This document shows, in pieces, positions 23,127-32,123 of a DNA stretch of 64,000 nt. Origin of the DNA: Streptomyces rimosus (GTDB lineage: Bacteria; Actinomycetota; Actinomycetes; Streptomycetales; Streptomycetaceae); contig NZ_CP023688.1 of NCBI RefSeq assembly GCF_008704655.1, positions 5,819,501 to 5,883,500 of the forward strand, read 5' to 3'. The number at the start of each line of letters is the position of its first letter. The first letter of the stretch is position 1. The position numbers and the translations under genes were made by a program. Below the pieces are notes generated by a model, which saw only the letters and a program-made list of their open reading frames with translations, did not search any database and had not been told where the DNA came from.

Positions 23127-25550
23127 GTGGCCGCGCAGAATGCCACGCACGCGCCGGACTCCGTCGACGACGCCCTGCCGGACAGCATCCGCGACCGCGA
23201 GATCGCGTCCGAACAGGAACACCTCGACCGCGTCTACCAGCGTCTTGAGGAGAAGATCCACGAGGCCGAGTTCCTCATGGACGACGCCGCCAAACGCGGC
23301 CAGGTCGGCACGCCCGGCGCGCTCGCCGAGCGGGACGCCCAGGTCTTCCAGGCCGGCGCCCACCTGAACCGGCTCAACTACGAGTACGAGGACTTCCTCT
23401 TCGGCCGGATCGACCTGCTCCTCGGCAAGGACGGCAAGAAGGGCCCGGACGGCGCGTACACCTCGGTCGAGCCCGCCGACGGCGCGATCGCCGACGGCCG
23501 CGCCGAGATCGCCGAGACCCTGCACATCGGCCGCCTCGGCGTGCTGGACGCCGACTACAGCCCGCTGGTCATCGACTGGCGCGCGCCCGCCGCCGCCCCC
23601 TTCTACCGGGCCACCCCGGTCGCCCCCGGCCGTGTCGTACGCCGCCGGGTCATCCGCTCCAAGGGCCGCCGCGTCCTGGGCGTCGAGGACGACCTGATGC
23701 GCCCGGAGATCACCGCGACGCTGAACGGCGAAGAGCTGCCCGCGGTCGGCGACGGCGCGCTGATGGCCGCGCTGGGCCGGGCCCGCAGCCACATGATGCG
23801 CGACATCGTCGCCTCCATCCAGGCCGAGCAGGACATGGTCATCCGGGCCCCCGCCGCCTCCGTCACGGAGGTCGAGGGCGGCCCCGGCACCGGCAAGACC
23901 GCGGTGGCCCTGCACCGCGCCGCCTACCTCCTCTACCAGGACCGCCGCCGCTACGCGGGCGGCATCCTCATCGTCTCCCCGACGCCGCTGCTCGTCGCGT
24001 ACACCGAAGGCGTCCTGCCGTCCCTCGGCGAGGAGGGCCAGGTCGCCATCCGGGCGCTGGGCTCCCTGGTGGACGGTGCGGAGGCCACCGCGTACGACTC
24101 CCCGGCCGTGGCCCGCATCAAGGGTTCCAGCCGGATGCAGAAACTGCTGCGCAAGGCGGCGCGCGGGGCCCTGGAACTGGCCGGGACGGCGTCCGCGGGG
24201 GCCGCCGGCACCGCGCCGGCCGACGGCCAGCTCGCCTTCGGCGAGGAGGACGAGGAGACGGCGACTCCCGCGGGCCCGCCGGACCGGCTGCGGGTGGTCG
24301 TCTTCGGCGCCCGTATCGAACTGGACGCCAACGAGCTGCACCGCATCCGGCAGTCCGCCCTCGGCGGCACCGCGCCCGTCAACCTGCTGCGCCCGCGCGC
24401 CCGCCGCCTCATCCTGGACGCCCTGTGGTCCAAGTCCGGCGGTCCCAAGCGCTACACGGACCCCGAACTGGCCGCCGAGGCCCGCCAGGCGTTCGACGAC
24501 GACATCATCACCGAGGACGCCTTCCAGGACTTCCTGAACGCCTGGTGGCCGGAGCTGACCCCACGCGGCGTCCTGGCCGCCATGGCCGACGAGCGGCGGC
24601 TGGCCCGCTGGTCGCGCCGGGTGCTCAACCAGCGCGAGGCGCGCCGGCTGGCCCGCTCCCTGGGCCGCCTGGACGCCAGGGGCCAGGGGCCGCTGTCGGT
24701 GCACGACGTGGCGCTCCTGGACGAGCTCCAGCTGATCCTCGGCACGCCCGCGCGGCCCGCGAAGCCGCGCGAGGCCGACCCGCTGGACCAGCTCAGCGGC
24801 CTGGAGGAGCTGAGCACGTACGCCGACCGGATGTCCGGCGGAGGGCGCAGCCGCCGCGAGCGCCTGGAGGAGGAGCGCACGGACTACGCCCACGTCATCG
24901 TCGACGAGGCGCAGGACCTGACGCCCATGCAATGGCGGATGGTCGGCCGCCGCGGCCGGCACGCGACCTGGACGGTGGTCGGCGACCCGGCGCAGTCGTC
25001 CTGGTCCGACCCGGACGAGGCCGCCGTCGCCCGCGACGAGGCGCTGGGCACCCGCCCCCGCCGCCGCTTCACCCTCACCGTCAACTACCGCAACCCGGCG
25101 GAGATCGCGGAGCTGGCGGCGCGCGTGCTGGCGCTGGCGATGCCGGGCATGACGGCGCCGGAGGCGGTCCGCTCCACGGGCCTGACCCCGCGCTTCGTGG
25201 TCGCCGACGGCGCCGACCTGGCCGGTTCCGTACGGGACGCGGCCCGGCTGCTGCTCGACGAGGTGGACGGCACGGTCGGCGTCGTGGTGGCGATGGACCG
25301 CCGCGCGGAGGCCCGCCGCTGGCTGGCGGACCTGGGCGACCGGGTGGTGGCGCTGGGCTCGCTGGAGGCCAAGGGCCTGGAGTACGACGCGACGCTGGTG
25401 GTCTCGCCCGCCGAGATCGCCGACGAGTCGCCGGCCGGGCTGCGGGTGCTGTACGTGGCGCTGACCCGGGCCACCCAGCAGCTGACCGTACTGTCCGGCG
25501 CGCGGGACGAGCCGGACGAGGACGGGGTGCCGGACCTGTTGAGGGACTGA
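23127..25550 (+). CDS. HelD/HelR-type RNA polymerase recycling ATPase
   Basis: Superfamily 1 UvrD-like protein of 807 residues. A long N-terminal coiled coil (about 20-75, IASEQEHLDRVYQRLEEKIHEAE) corresponds to the arm that enters the polymerase secondary channel. Then come EGGPGTGKTAVALHRAAYLLY (Walker A, about 250-260), a large insert (about 300-480), VIVDEAQDLTPMQWRMV (about 588), GDPAQSSW and C-terminal LYVALTRATQQL. HelD proteins clear stalled polymerase, and the HelR subgroup also displaces rifamycins. Sequence alone does not decide the subgroup, and no rifamycin-associated element was seen upstream. GTG 23127 follows AAGAAGGGGG. Confidence 0.85.
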   Translation: MAAQNATHAPDSVDDALPDSIRDREIASEQEHLDRVYQRLEEKIHEAEFLMDDAAKRGQVGTPGALAERDAQVFQAGAHLNRLNYEYEDFLFGRIDLLLGKDGKKGPDGAYTSVEPADGAIADGRAEIAETLHIGRLGVLDADYSPLVIDWRAPAAAPFYRATPVAPGRVVRRRVIRSKGRRVLGVEDDLMRPEITATLNGEELPAVGDGALMAALGRARSHMMRDIVASIQAEQDMVIRAPAASVTEVEGGPGTGKTAVALHRAAYLLYQDRRRYAGGILIVSPTPLLVAYTEGVLPSLGEEGQVAIRALGSLVDGAEATAYDSPAVARIKGSSRMQKLLRKAARGALELAGTASAGAAGTAPADGQLAFGEEDEETATPAGPPDRLRVVVFGARIELDANELHRIRQSALGGTAPVNLLRPRARRLILDALWSKSGGPKRYTDPELAAEARQAFDDDIITEDAFQDFLNAWWPELTPRGVLAAMADERRLARWSRRVLNQREARRLARSLGRLDARGQGPLSVHDVALLDELQLILGTPARPAKPREADPLDQLSGLEELSTYADRMSGGGRSRRERLEEERTDYAHVIVDEAQDLTPMQWRMVGRRGRHATWTVVGDPAQSSWSDPDEAAVARDEALGTRPRRRFTLTVNYRNPAEIAELAARVLALAMPGMTAPEAVRSTGLTPRFVVADGADLAGSVRDAARLLLDEVDGTVGVVVAMDRRAEARRWLADLGDRVVALGSLEAKGLEYDATLVVSPAEIADESPAGLRVLYVALTRATQQLTVLSGARDEPDEDGVPDLLRD

Positions 25551-25749
25551 ACGGCGGACACTGCGCGGGGCCGGGCGGGGGAGTCCCGCAGGGCCGGGCG
25601 GGGGAGTCCCCGCGCCGCCGGGAAAGAAGGTGGCGGGACGGGATTCGCTTCCAGGGATGGTTTGTTAGCCTTGGTGGTGGCACCGGCCCGATCCAAGCCC
25701 CCGGGCCCAACCATAGTCGCTACGAGCGACCACTTGCCGCGAGGCGAGC

Positions 25750-25816
25750 ATGGCGGGTCGGTGTCATTGAAGCACCCCGACGGGCGCCTTCCGAGCACTT
25801 CGGAAGGCGCCCGTCG
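25750..25816 (+). promoter_or_regulatory. Short MAGRCH frame followed by a strong hairpin
   Basis: ATG at 25750 reads M-A-G-R-C-H then TGA at 25768, preceded by GAGGCGAG. Seven bases later a perfect 17-bp stem (25778-25794 with 25800-25816, loop GCACT) begins. A six-codon frame followed closely by a hairpin recalls transcription attenuators, but there is no T tract. The hairpin may instead simply terminate the helD transcript. Confidence 0.4.
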
Positions 25817-25899
25817 CCGTTCGTACGCGGCCCCGTCGCCGTTCGCGCACCGTTCATCCGCGTTCATCCGCGGTTGGCGGCCGGGTCTTCCGCCCGCCG

Positions 25900-25926
25900 A
25901 TGTTCTCTCGTAATGTGGAAGAACAT
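25900..25926. promoter_or_regulatory. Inverted repeat ATGTTCT-N13-AGAACAT
   Basis: Perfect 7-bp arms (25900-25906 and 25920-25926) in an AT-richer patch about 135 nt before the malic enzyme ATG. It could be a dimeric repressor site or overlap the promoter. Confidence 0.4.
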
Positions 25927-26060
25927 TTCCGGAAACGGTGGCTGGTTACCGTGTACCGGCTGGTAGGTGGGACGATCGGTCCTCGCGCTCCGGCCCGGTC
26001 CCCTCGTGGACCCCGGAGCGGCGCGCAGAGAGAAACAAGGGAAAGCAGAGGAAGTCGGCC

Positions 26061-27494
26061 ATGGCAACGGCGCCTAGCGTCTCGTATTCGATGACGGTGC
26101 GGCTGGAGGTTCCCGCGAGCGGTACGGCGGTCAGCCAGCTCACCACGGCCGTGGAGTCCTCGGGCGGCTCCGTCACCGGCCTCGACGTGACCGCCTCCGG
26201 CCACGAAAAGCTCCGTATCGACGTCACCATCGCCGCGACCTCCACCGCCCACGCGGACGAGATCGTCGAGAAGCTGCGCGGCATCGAGGGTGTCGCGCTC
26301 GGCAAGGTCTCCGACCGTACGTTCCTGATGCACCTCGGCGGCAAGATCGAGATGCAGTCCAAGCACCCGATCCGCAACCGTGACGACCTGTCCATGGTCT
26401 ACACCCCCGGTGTCGCGCGGGTCTGCCAGGCCATCGCCAACAACCCCGACGACGCCCGCCGCCTGACCATCAAGCGCAACAGCGTCGCGGTCGTCACCGA
26501 CGGCTCCGCCGTGCTGGGCCTGGGCAACATCGGCCCCAAGGCCGCGCTGCCCGTCATGGAGGGCAAGGCAGCCCTCTTCAAGCGCTTCGCCGGCATCGAC
26601 GCCTGGCCGCTGTGCCTGGACACCCAGGACACCGACGCCATCGTGGAGATCGTCAAGGCCATCGCCCCCGGCTTCGCGGGCATCAACCTGGAGGACATCT
26701 CCGCGCCCCGCTGCTTCGAGATCGAGGCCCGGCTGCGCGAGGCCCTGGACATCCCGGTCTTCCACGACGACCAGCACGGCACCGCCATCGTGGTGCTGGC
26801 CGCGCTGACCAACGCGCTGCGCGTGGTGGGCAAGAAGACCGAGGACGTCCGGGTCGTGATGTCCGGCGCCGGCGCCGCCGGCACGGCCATCCTCAAGCTG
26901 CTGATCGCGGCCGGCGTCCAGCACGCCGTCGTCGCCGACATCCACGGCGTGGTGCACGCGGGCCGCGAGGACCTCGTCGACGCCGACCCCGACTCGCCGC
27001 TGCGCTGGATCGCCGACAACACCAACCCGGAGGGCGAGACCGGCACCCTCAAGGAGGCCATCGTCGGCGCCGATGTGTTCATCGGCGTCTCGGCGCCCAA
27101 CGTCCTCGACGGCGACGACGTGGCCAAGATGGCCAAGGGCGCGATCGTGTTCGCACTCGCCAACCCGGACCCCGAGGTGGACCCCGCGATCGCGCGGCAG
27201 ACCGCCTCCGTCGTGGCCACCGGCCGCTCCGACTTCCCGAACCAGATCAACAACGTGCTGGTCTTCCCGGGCGTCTTCCGCGGCCTGCTGGACGCCCAGT
27301 CCCGTACGGTGAACACGGACATGATGCTGGCCGCGGCCGGCGCCCTGGCGGACGTCGTCCTCGACGACGAGCGCAACGCGAACTACATCATCCCCAGCGT
27401 CTTCAACGAGAAGGTCGCGGGCGCGGTGGCCGGCGCGGTGAAGGAAGCCGCGAAGGCCGCGGGGGAGGCTGTGACGGCCGCCACGACGGCCTGA
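26061..27494 (+). CDS. NAD-dependent malic enzyme with ACT domain
   Basis: Oxidative decarboxylase converting malate to pyruvate and CO2, 477 residues. The N-terminal ACT-like region (about 8-85, SMTVRLEVPASGTAVSQLTTAVESSGGSVTGLDV) probably gives allosteric control. The catalytic part has SMVYTPGVARVC with the acid/base Tyr, TIKRNSVAVVTDGSAVLGLGNIG, metal-site text FAGINLEDI and PVFHDDQHGTAIV. The Rossmann fold follows (VVMSGAGAAGTAILKLL). A C-terminal Ala-rich tail (AVKEAAKAAGEAVTAATTA) ends the protein. ATG 26061 follows GAGGAAG. It lies between helD and hup as in the recalled S. coelicolor order. Confidence 0.92.
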   Translation: MATAPSVSYSMTVRLEVPASGTAVSQLTTAVESSGGSVTGLDVTASGHEKLRIDVTIAATSTAHADEIVEKLRGIEGVALGKVSDRTFLMHLGGKIEMQSKHPIRNRDDLSMVYTPGVARVCQAIANNPDDARRLTIKRNSVAVVTDGSAVLGLGNIGPKAALPVMEGKAALFKRFAGIDAWPLCLDTQDTDAIVEIVKAIAPGFAGINLEDISAPRCFEIEARLREALDIPVFHDDQHGTAIVVLAALTNALRVVGKKTEDVRVVMSGAGAAGTAILKLLIAAGVQHAVVADIHGVVHAGREDLVDADPDSPLRWIADNTNPEGETGTLKEAIVGADVFIGVSAPNVLDGDDVAKMAKGAIVFALANPDPEVDPAIARQTASVVATGRSDFPNQINNVLVFPGVFRGLLDAQSRTVNTDMMLAAAGALADVVLDDERNANYIIPSVFNEKVAGAVAGAVKEAAKAAGEAVTAATTA

Positions 27495-27800
27495 CGCCCG
27501 GCGCGTCGCGTGCCGCCGGGCCTGTGGGGCCCCCATAGGGTGGCGGGCAGCAAACGGTCGCCGCCCTGCGGGGCCGGCCCGGTGAGGCACGGTGCGGGAC
27601 GTCACCACTATGAGGCAGTGGCGCTTTTCGTGTGACCCTCCTGGGTGCCGGATTGGCTTTACCGCCGCAGGTGGGGGCAGGATGCGTACCCGGGCGCGAG
27701 GGTCTGTCAGCAGACCCGGGTCCGGGCACCGTCCAAGGGCCCTGGCAGCATCGGCTTCGATCTCACGCCTCATTGGCAAGAAGAACACGGGAGTACAAAC
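27495..27800. other. 306-base 5' region of hup
   Basis: The hup promoter should lie here; TTGGCT at about 27652 is a possible -35. A 7-bp hairpin (27700-27706 with 27711-27717, loop TCAG) sits in the likely untranslated leader. GGGAG precedes the ATG. No gene seen. Confidence 0.45.
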
Positions 27801-28082
27801 ATGAACCGCAGTGAGCTGGTGGCCGCTCTGGCCGACCGCGCCGAGGTGACCCGCAAGGACGCCGACGCCGTTCTGGCCGCGCTCGCCGAGACCGTCGGCG
27901 AGGTCGTCGCCAAGGGCGACGAGAAGGTCACCATCCCCGGCTTCCTGACCTTCGAGCGCACCCACCGTGCCGCTCGCACCGCGCGCAACCCGCAGACCGG
28001 CGACCCGATCCAGATCCCGGCCGGCTACAGCGTGAAGGTCTCCGCGGGCTCCAAGCTCAAGGAAGCCGCCAAGGGCAAGTAA
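27801..28082 (+). CDS. hup: HU family nucleoid protein
   Basis: DNA-bending histone-like protein of 93 residues, the short form without the Lys/Ala-rich tail found in the sporulation-associated HupS. The dimerisation helices MNRSELVAALADRAEVTRKDADAVLAALAETVGEVVAKGD and the beta-arm TFERTHRAARTARNPQTGDPIQIPAGYSVKVSAGSKLKEAAKGK with its intercalating Pro are complete. ATG 27801 is preceded by CACGGGAGTACAAAC. A strong terminator follows 41 bases after the stop. Its position beside murA matches hupA of S. coelicolor. Confidence 0.97.
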   Translation: MNRSELVAALADRAEVTRKDADAVLAALAETVGEVVAKGDEKVTIPGFLTFERTHRAARTARNPQTGDPIQIPAGYSVKVSAGSKLKEAAKGK

Positions 28083-28122
28083 GCCGCCGGGGCCGCAAGG
28101 TCCCGGTCACCAAAGGCGTGCG

Positions 28123-28157
28123 GGCGGCCGTTCCCCTCGGGGGAACGGCCGCCCTTT
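28123..28157 (+). terminator. Terminator after hup
   Basis: A 15-bp perfect inverted repeat (28123-28137 with 28140-28154) is followed by TTTG. Confidence 0.85.
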
Positions 28158-28183
28158 GCCGTGTCCGGGCCCGCGGCGGGCCC

Positions 28184-28224
28184 CAGGAGGGCCGGAAGCG
28201 GGCCTCAGGAGGGCCGGAAGCGGG
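28184..28224. repeat. 19-bp direct repeat in the hup-murA gap
   Basis: CAGGAGGGCCGGAAGCGGG occurs at 28184-28202 and again at 28206-28224. The 479-base gap also has CTGTAG/CTACAG inverted repeats near 28256-28281. No coding potential beyond chance frames was seen between the hup and murA terminators. Confidence 0.6.
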
Positions 28225-28506
28225 GTCTGTGGGGCTCTTGCGCCGCCTGGGGCTCTGTAGGCGTTTCTGTGGCTCTACAGGGCCGTAGAGGGGGGCAGGG
28301 GTTAAGGGGGAGTGCGGGGAGTGCGGCTCGTACGAAACGGTCGGCCCGTCCCGTAGCCCGGTCGTCCGGTCACTTGACCCGCCTGCGCATCCCGTCGCAA
28401 CCGCAACGCGCCGGAGCGGAGGGAGCCGTCGGGACCCGACCGAAAGGCCCGGCTTCAACCATTCGCTCCAGCAAACAGGTGAACCCTTATGTCGACGTAC
28501 GAAGGA

Positions 28507-28530
28507 GCGGCCACCCACTCGGGTGGCCGC
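28507..28530. terminator. Terminator for murA (leftward)
   Basis: A 10-bp perfect stem (28507-28516 with 28521-28530, loop ACTC) lies 32 bases past the murA stop codon. On the minus strand it is followed by GGAGC rather than a T run. Confidence 0.65.
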
Positions 28531-28561
28531 CCCTTGCGTCCTGAGCCGTCCGGCGCGCCCG

Positions 28562-29908
28562 TCAGGCTTCGAGCGCCCCGTTCGGCAGCTCCACGTGCGC
28601 CCCCAGGCTCACGAGCTTCTCCATGAAGTTCTCGTAGCCCCGGTTGATCAGGTCGATGCCGTGCACACGGGACGTGCCCTGCGCCGCGAGGGCGGCGATC
28701 AGGTACGAGAAGCCGCCGCGCAGGTCAGGGATGACCAGGTCGGCGCCCTGCAGCTTGGTCGGCCCGGAGACCACGGCCGAGTGGAGGAAGTTGCGCTGCC
28801 CGAAGCGGCAGGCGCTGCCGCCCAGGCACTCGCGGTACAGCTGGATGTGCGCGCCCATCTGGTTGAGCGCCGAGGTGAAGCCGAGCCGGGACTCGTACAC
28901 CGTCTCGTGGACGATGGACAGGCCCGACGCCTGCGTCAGGGCGACCACCAGCGGCTGCTGCCAGTCGGTCTGGAAACCGGGGTGCACGTCGGTCTCCAGG
29001 GCGATCGCGTCCAGCGAGCCGCCCGGGTGCCAGAAGCGGATGCCCTCGTCGTCGATCTCGAAGGCGCCGCCGACCTTGCGGTAGGTGTTCAGGAAGGTCA
29101 TCATCGAGCGCTGCTGCGCGCCGCGCACGTAGATGTTGCCCTCGGTGGCCAGCGCGGCGGACGCCCAGGAGGCGGCCTCCAGGCGGTCCGGGATGGCGCG
29201 GTGGTTGTAGCCGCCCAGCTTGTCGACACCGGTGATCCGGATGGTCCGGTCGGTGTCCATGGAGATGATCGCGCCCATCTTCTGCAGTACGCAGATCAGG
29301 TCCTCGATCTCCGGCTCCACGGCCGCGTTCGACAGCTCGGTGACGCCCTCCGCCAGGACGGCGGTCAGCAGCACCTGCTCGGTCGAGCCGACGGACGGGT
29401 ACGGCAGGCGGATCTTGCAGCCGCGCAGCCGCTGCGGGGCCTCCAGATACTGGCCGTCCGCCCGCTTCTCGATGGTCGCGCCGAACTGGCGCAGCACGTC
29501 GAAGTGGAAGTCGACCGGCCGGCCGCCGATGTCGCAGCCGCCCAGGCCCGGGATGAAGGCGTGGCCGAGGCGGTGCAGCAGCGGGCCGCAGAAGAGGATC
29601 GGGATGCGCGAGGACCCGGCGTGGGCGTCGATGTCCGCGACGTTGGCGCTCTCCACGTGCGACGGGTCGAGGATGAGCTCGCCCGCCTCGTCGCCGGGGC
29701 GGACCGTGACGCCGTGCAGCTGCAGCAGGCCGCGTACGACGCGTACGTCGCGGATGTCGGGCACATTGCGCAGTCTGCTCGGGCTGCTGCCGAGCAGGGC
29801 GGCGACCATGGCCTTGGGCACGAGGTTCTTCGCGCCGCGAACCCGGATCTCGCCCTCCAGCGGGGTGCCGCCGTGGACAAGCAGTACGTCGTCGGTAGAG
29901 ACGGTCAT
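28562..29908 (-). CDS. murA: UDP-N-acetylglucosamine 1-carboxyvinyltransferase
   Basis: First committed enzyme of peptidoglycan synthesis; it transfers enolpyruvate from PEP to UDP-GlcNAc. The protein has 448 residues with the inside-out alpha/beta barrel text GAKNLVPKAMVAALL near the start and the active-site loop GLGGCDIGGRPVDFH. Cys125 is the PEP-binding residue targeted by fosfomycin, so intrinsic target-based resistance (Cys to Asp) is not expected. ATG 29908 (MTVSTDDVLLVHGG) is preferred over an upstream in-frame start at 30001 because homologues begin there. It is divergent from yqgE across 298 bases. Confidence 0.95.
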   Translation of the reverse strand: MTVSTDDVLLVHGGTPLEGEIRVRGAKNLVPKAMVAALLGSSPSRLRNVPDIRDVRVVRGLLQLHGVTVRPGDEAGELILDPSHVESANVADIDAHAGSSRIPILFCGPLLHRLGHAFIPGLGGCDIGGRPVDFHFDVLRQFGATIEKRADGQYLEAPQRLRGCKIRLPYPSVGSTEQVLLTAVLAEGVTELSNAAVEPEIEDLICVLQKMGAIISMDTDRTIRITGVDKLGGYNHRAIPDRLEAASWASAALATEGNIYVRGAQQRSMMTFLNTYRKVGGAFEIDDEGIRFWHPGGSLDAIALETDVHPGFQTDWQQPLVVALTQASGLSIVHETVYESRLGFTSALNQMGAHIQLYRECLGGSACRFGQRNFLHSAVVSGPTKLQGADLVIPDLRGGFSYLIAALAAQGTSRVHGIDLINRGYENFMEKLVSLGAHVELPNGALEA

Positions 29909-30206
29909 GGATCTCGCGTTCCTGGAGACGGACAGGGGGCCAAGGGGAAATGGTAAGCGCGCCGGAGGGGTTGCCCGTAGGCCGGAGCCGGTCCGGGGCA
30001 TGTAATGGCTTTGTCACAACACCCTGCGCTACCGTCCGCCTTTGTTCTGTAATCGACATTCGGGATGGTCCGTACGGGTGTGTCCCGGTGTGCCGCCCGT
30101 GGCGCGGAACCGTGCGCCGGGGCTGCCGTCGTACGCCCTGCGCTGCTCTCGTCCGGGTACCGCTGTTGACTCCCCGCCGCGGTGCGATGTGCGGGATCAT
30201 GTCCCC

Positions 30207-30797
30207 ATGACCGAGGTGTCCTCGCTCACCGGCCGGCTGCTCGTCGCCACACCGGCGCTCGCCGACCCGAATTTCGACCGTGCGGTGGTGCTCCTGCTCG
30301 ATCACGACGAGGAGGGGTCCCTCGGCGTGGTCCTCAACCGCCCGACGCCCGTGGGTGTCGGCGACATCCTCGAACCGTGGGCGTCCCTGGCCGGCGAGCC
30401 CGGCGTGGTCTTCCAGGGCGGCCCGGTCTCCCTGGACTCGGCCCTCGGCGTGGCCGTGGTGCCGGGCGGCCCGGAGGCGCCGGAGAGCGCGCCGGGCGGC
30501 GACGGGCCGCTGGGCTGGCGCCGCGTCCACGGTGCGATCGGCCTGGTCGACCTGGAAGCGCCCCCGGAGCTCCTGTCCACGGTGCTCGGCAGCCTGCGCA
30601 TCTTTGCCGGCTACGCGGGCTGGGGCCCCGGCCAGCTGGAGGAGGAACTGGTCGAGGGCGCCTGGTACGTCGTCGAATCCGAACCGGGCGACGTCTCCTC
30701 CCCGGACCCGGAACAACTCTGGCGAGCGGTTCTGCGACGCCAGCGGAACGAGCTGGCGATGGTGGCCACGTATCCGGATGATCCGTCGCTGAACTGA
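30207..30797 (+). CDS. YqgE/AlgH family protein
   Basis: 196-residue DUF179 protein. Signature text: LTGRLLVATPALADPNFDRAVVLLLDHDEEGSLGVVLNRP at the start, then VFQGGPVSLDSALGV, RIFAGYAGWGPGQLEEELVEGAWYV and a C-terminal EQLWRAVLRRQ. The family is widespread, and its biochemical role is unsettled. ATG 30207 gives the conserved start. It is divergent from murA, a pairing also recalled from other Streptomyces genomes. No terminator was recognised after it; the 268 bases up to 31065 are C-rich and featureless. Confidence 0.9.
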   Translation: MTEVSSLTGRLLVATPALADPNFDRAVVLLLDHDEEGSLGVVLNRPTPVGVGDILEPWASLAGEPGVVFQGGPVSLDSALGVAVVPGGPEAPESAPGGDGPLGWRRVHGAIGLVDLEAPPELLSTVLGSLRIFAGYAGWGPGQLEEELVEGAWYVVESEPGDVSSPDPEQLWRAVLRRQRNELAMVATYPDDPSLN

Positions 30798-31065
30798 TGG
30801 GCTGTGCGTGGAGGGGTGGGCCCTACGTGGACGGATGGGCCGCGCGGGCGGGCTGGGGCGGGGGTTCCGTGCGACCCCCCTTGGGTAAGCCCCCGCTGGG
30901 GGGATGTGGCGGCACGGCCTGTAGGCGGGCCGGTTTGGCCTCGGCCCCGGCACTCAGGCCCTGCGGCGCCCCGGCCCTCGGCCCCGCGCCCCAGCCCCTC
31001 GGCCCCGCCCCCTCGGGCCCGGCTCACCCCCACCCCCTCGGCCGCATCCCCCGCCCCGCCCCACC

Positions 31066-31986
31066 TCACCGCCCTTCGCCCCCCTCCCCACCCATCCCGA
31101 AGAACCGTTCCGCCAGTGGGTGGGCGCCGCGTGCGGGCACGGCCAAGCGGACGGTCACCGGCGGTGCGTTCTTCAGGCGTACGAAGCGGATGCCCGGGTG
31201 GGTGTGCCGGTGGGCCACCTCCTGCGGCGCCACCCCCACCCCGTGCCCGGCGGCCACCGCCTCCAGCCACTCGTCGAAATTGTCCGCAGTACAGGCAAGT
31301 CGCGGCCGCCGCTCCTCGGGCCACAGTTCGGGCCGGGTGCTGCCGGTGACGGTGTTCACCACGAGCGGGTGGTCCGCCAGCTCGCCCCAGTCCAGTACGC
31401 GGCGGCGTGCCAGGGGCGCGGCCGCGCCGAGCCGGCCGACGGCGGCGACCCGCGGTTCGTACAGCAGCACCCGGGTACGGACATCCGCGTCCGGCGGGGC
31501 GTCCCCGCGCAGCACCGCGATGTCCGACTCGCCGGTGTCCAGCCCCGCCAGCGGCGTGTCCCGGCGCACCAGCCGCACCCCGGCCCCGGTCGCCGCCTCG
31601 AACGCCGCGTTCAGCCCGGCGCAAGCGGCGGGCAGCAGCGAGGTGAAACCGAGCCGCAACAGGGGCTGCCCACCGGGCGCCCGCAGCGCGGCGGCCAGGC
31701 GGGGCAGCAGCGGCGCCAGCTCCGCATAGAGGCGACGCCCGTCGTCGGTCAGCTCGACCCGCCGGGTGGTGCGGTCCAGCAGCCGGGTGGCGAGGACCTC
31801 CTCCAGCGCCCGTACGGTCCGGGTCAGCGCCGGCTGCCCGACCCGCAGCCGATCAGCGGCATACGTAAAGCTCCGCTCCTCGGCCACGGCCATGAAGGCC
31901 CGCAGATGCCGCAGCTCGACACCGTCGAGGCCGTCCGCCCCTCGGGGACCGACCGGGGCCGGGTCCGCGTTCACCGTCTCGTCCAT
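31066..31986 (-). CDS. LysR family transcriptional regulator
   Basis: LTTR of 306 residues. Winged HTH at about 22-80 (ELRHLRAFMAVAEERSFTYAADRLRVGQPALTRTVRALEEVLATRLLDRTTRRVELTDDG), then an effector domain (LRLGFTSLLPAA, SDIAVLRGDAPPDADVRTRVLLYEPRVAAVG). ATG 31986 (MDETVNADP) is chosen, with GGGAAGCAGG upstream. An in-frame start at 32049 would add 21 residues that do not look structured. No divergent target lies immediately next to it, because decayed small genes intervene before the MFS gene at 32704. Confidence 0.85.
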   Translation of the reverse strand: MDETVNADPAPVGPRGADGLDGVELRHLRAFMAVAEERSFTYAADRLRVGQPALTRTVRALEEVLATRLLDRTTRRVELTDDGRRLYAELAPLLPRLAAALRAPGGQPLLRLGFTSLLPAACAGLNAAFEAATGAGVRLVRRDTPLAGLDTGESDIAVLRGDAPPDADVRTRVLLYEPRVAAVGRLGAAAPLARRRVLDWGELADHPLVVNTVTGSTRPELWPEERRPRLACTADNFDEWLEAVAAGHGVGVAPQEVAHRHTHPGIRFVRLKNAPPVTVRLAVPARGAHPLAERFFGMGGEGGEGR

Positions 31987-32123
31987 GTCCTGCTTCCCAC
32001 CTCTGCCGGCAAGGCTCCGCGCGCATCCGCATCTGCTCCCGCCGAGCATGCGTGCCTCCGCGCGGGTACCTCCCCGAACAGCAGGGGAGCGCCCGTACTT
32101 CCCGTACCGGCCCGGCCGAATGA

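Larger units (their letters stand above)
25551..26060. other. 510-base gap upstream of malic enzyme
   Basis: Contents in order: a possible promoter (TAGCCT near 25673); a 6-bp hairpin at 25717-25731; a six-codon frame and strong hairpin (25750-25816); a GTTCATCCGC direct repeat near 25852; an inverted repeat at 25900-25926; and GAGGAAG before the ATG at 26061. This is unusually rich in structure for a gap between two core genes. Confidence 0.5.

Noticed and set aside
28488..28560. Short rightward frame MSTYEGAATHSGG.. before murA
   Set aside because: It runs through the murA terminator hairpin and into murA antisense; the amino-acid text is the hairpin itself.
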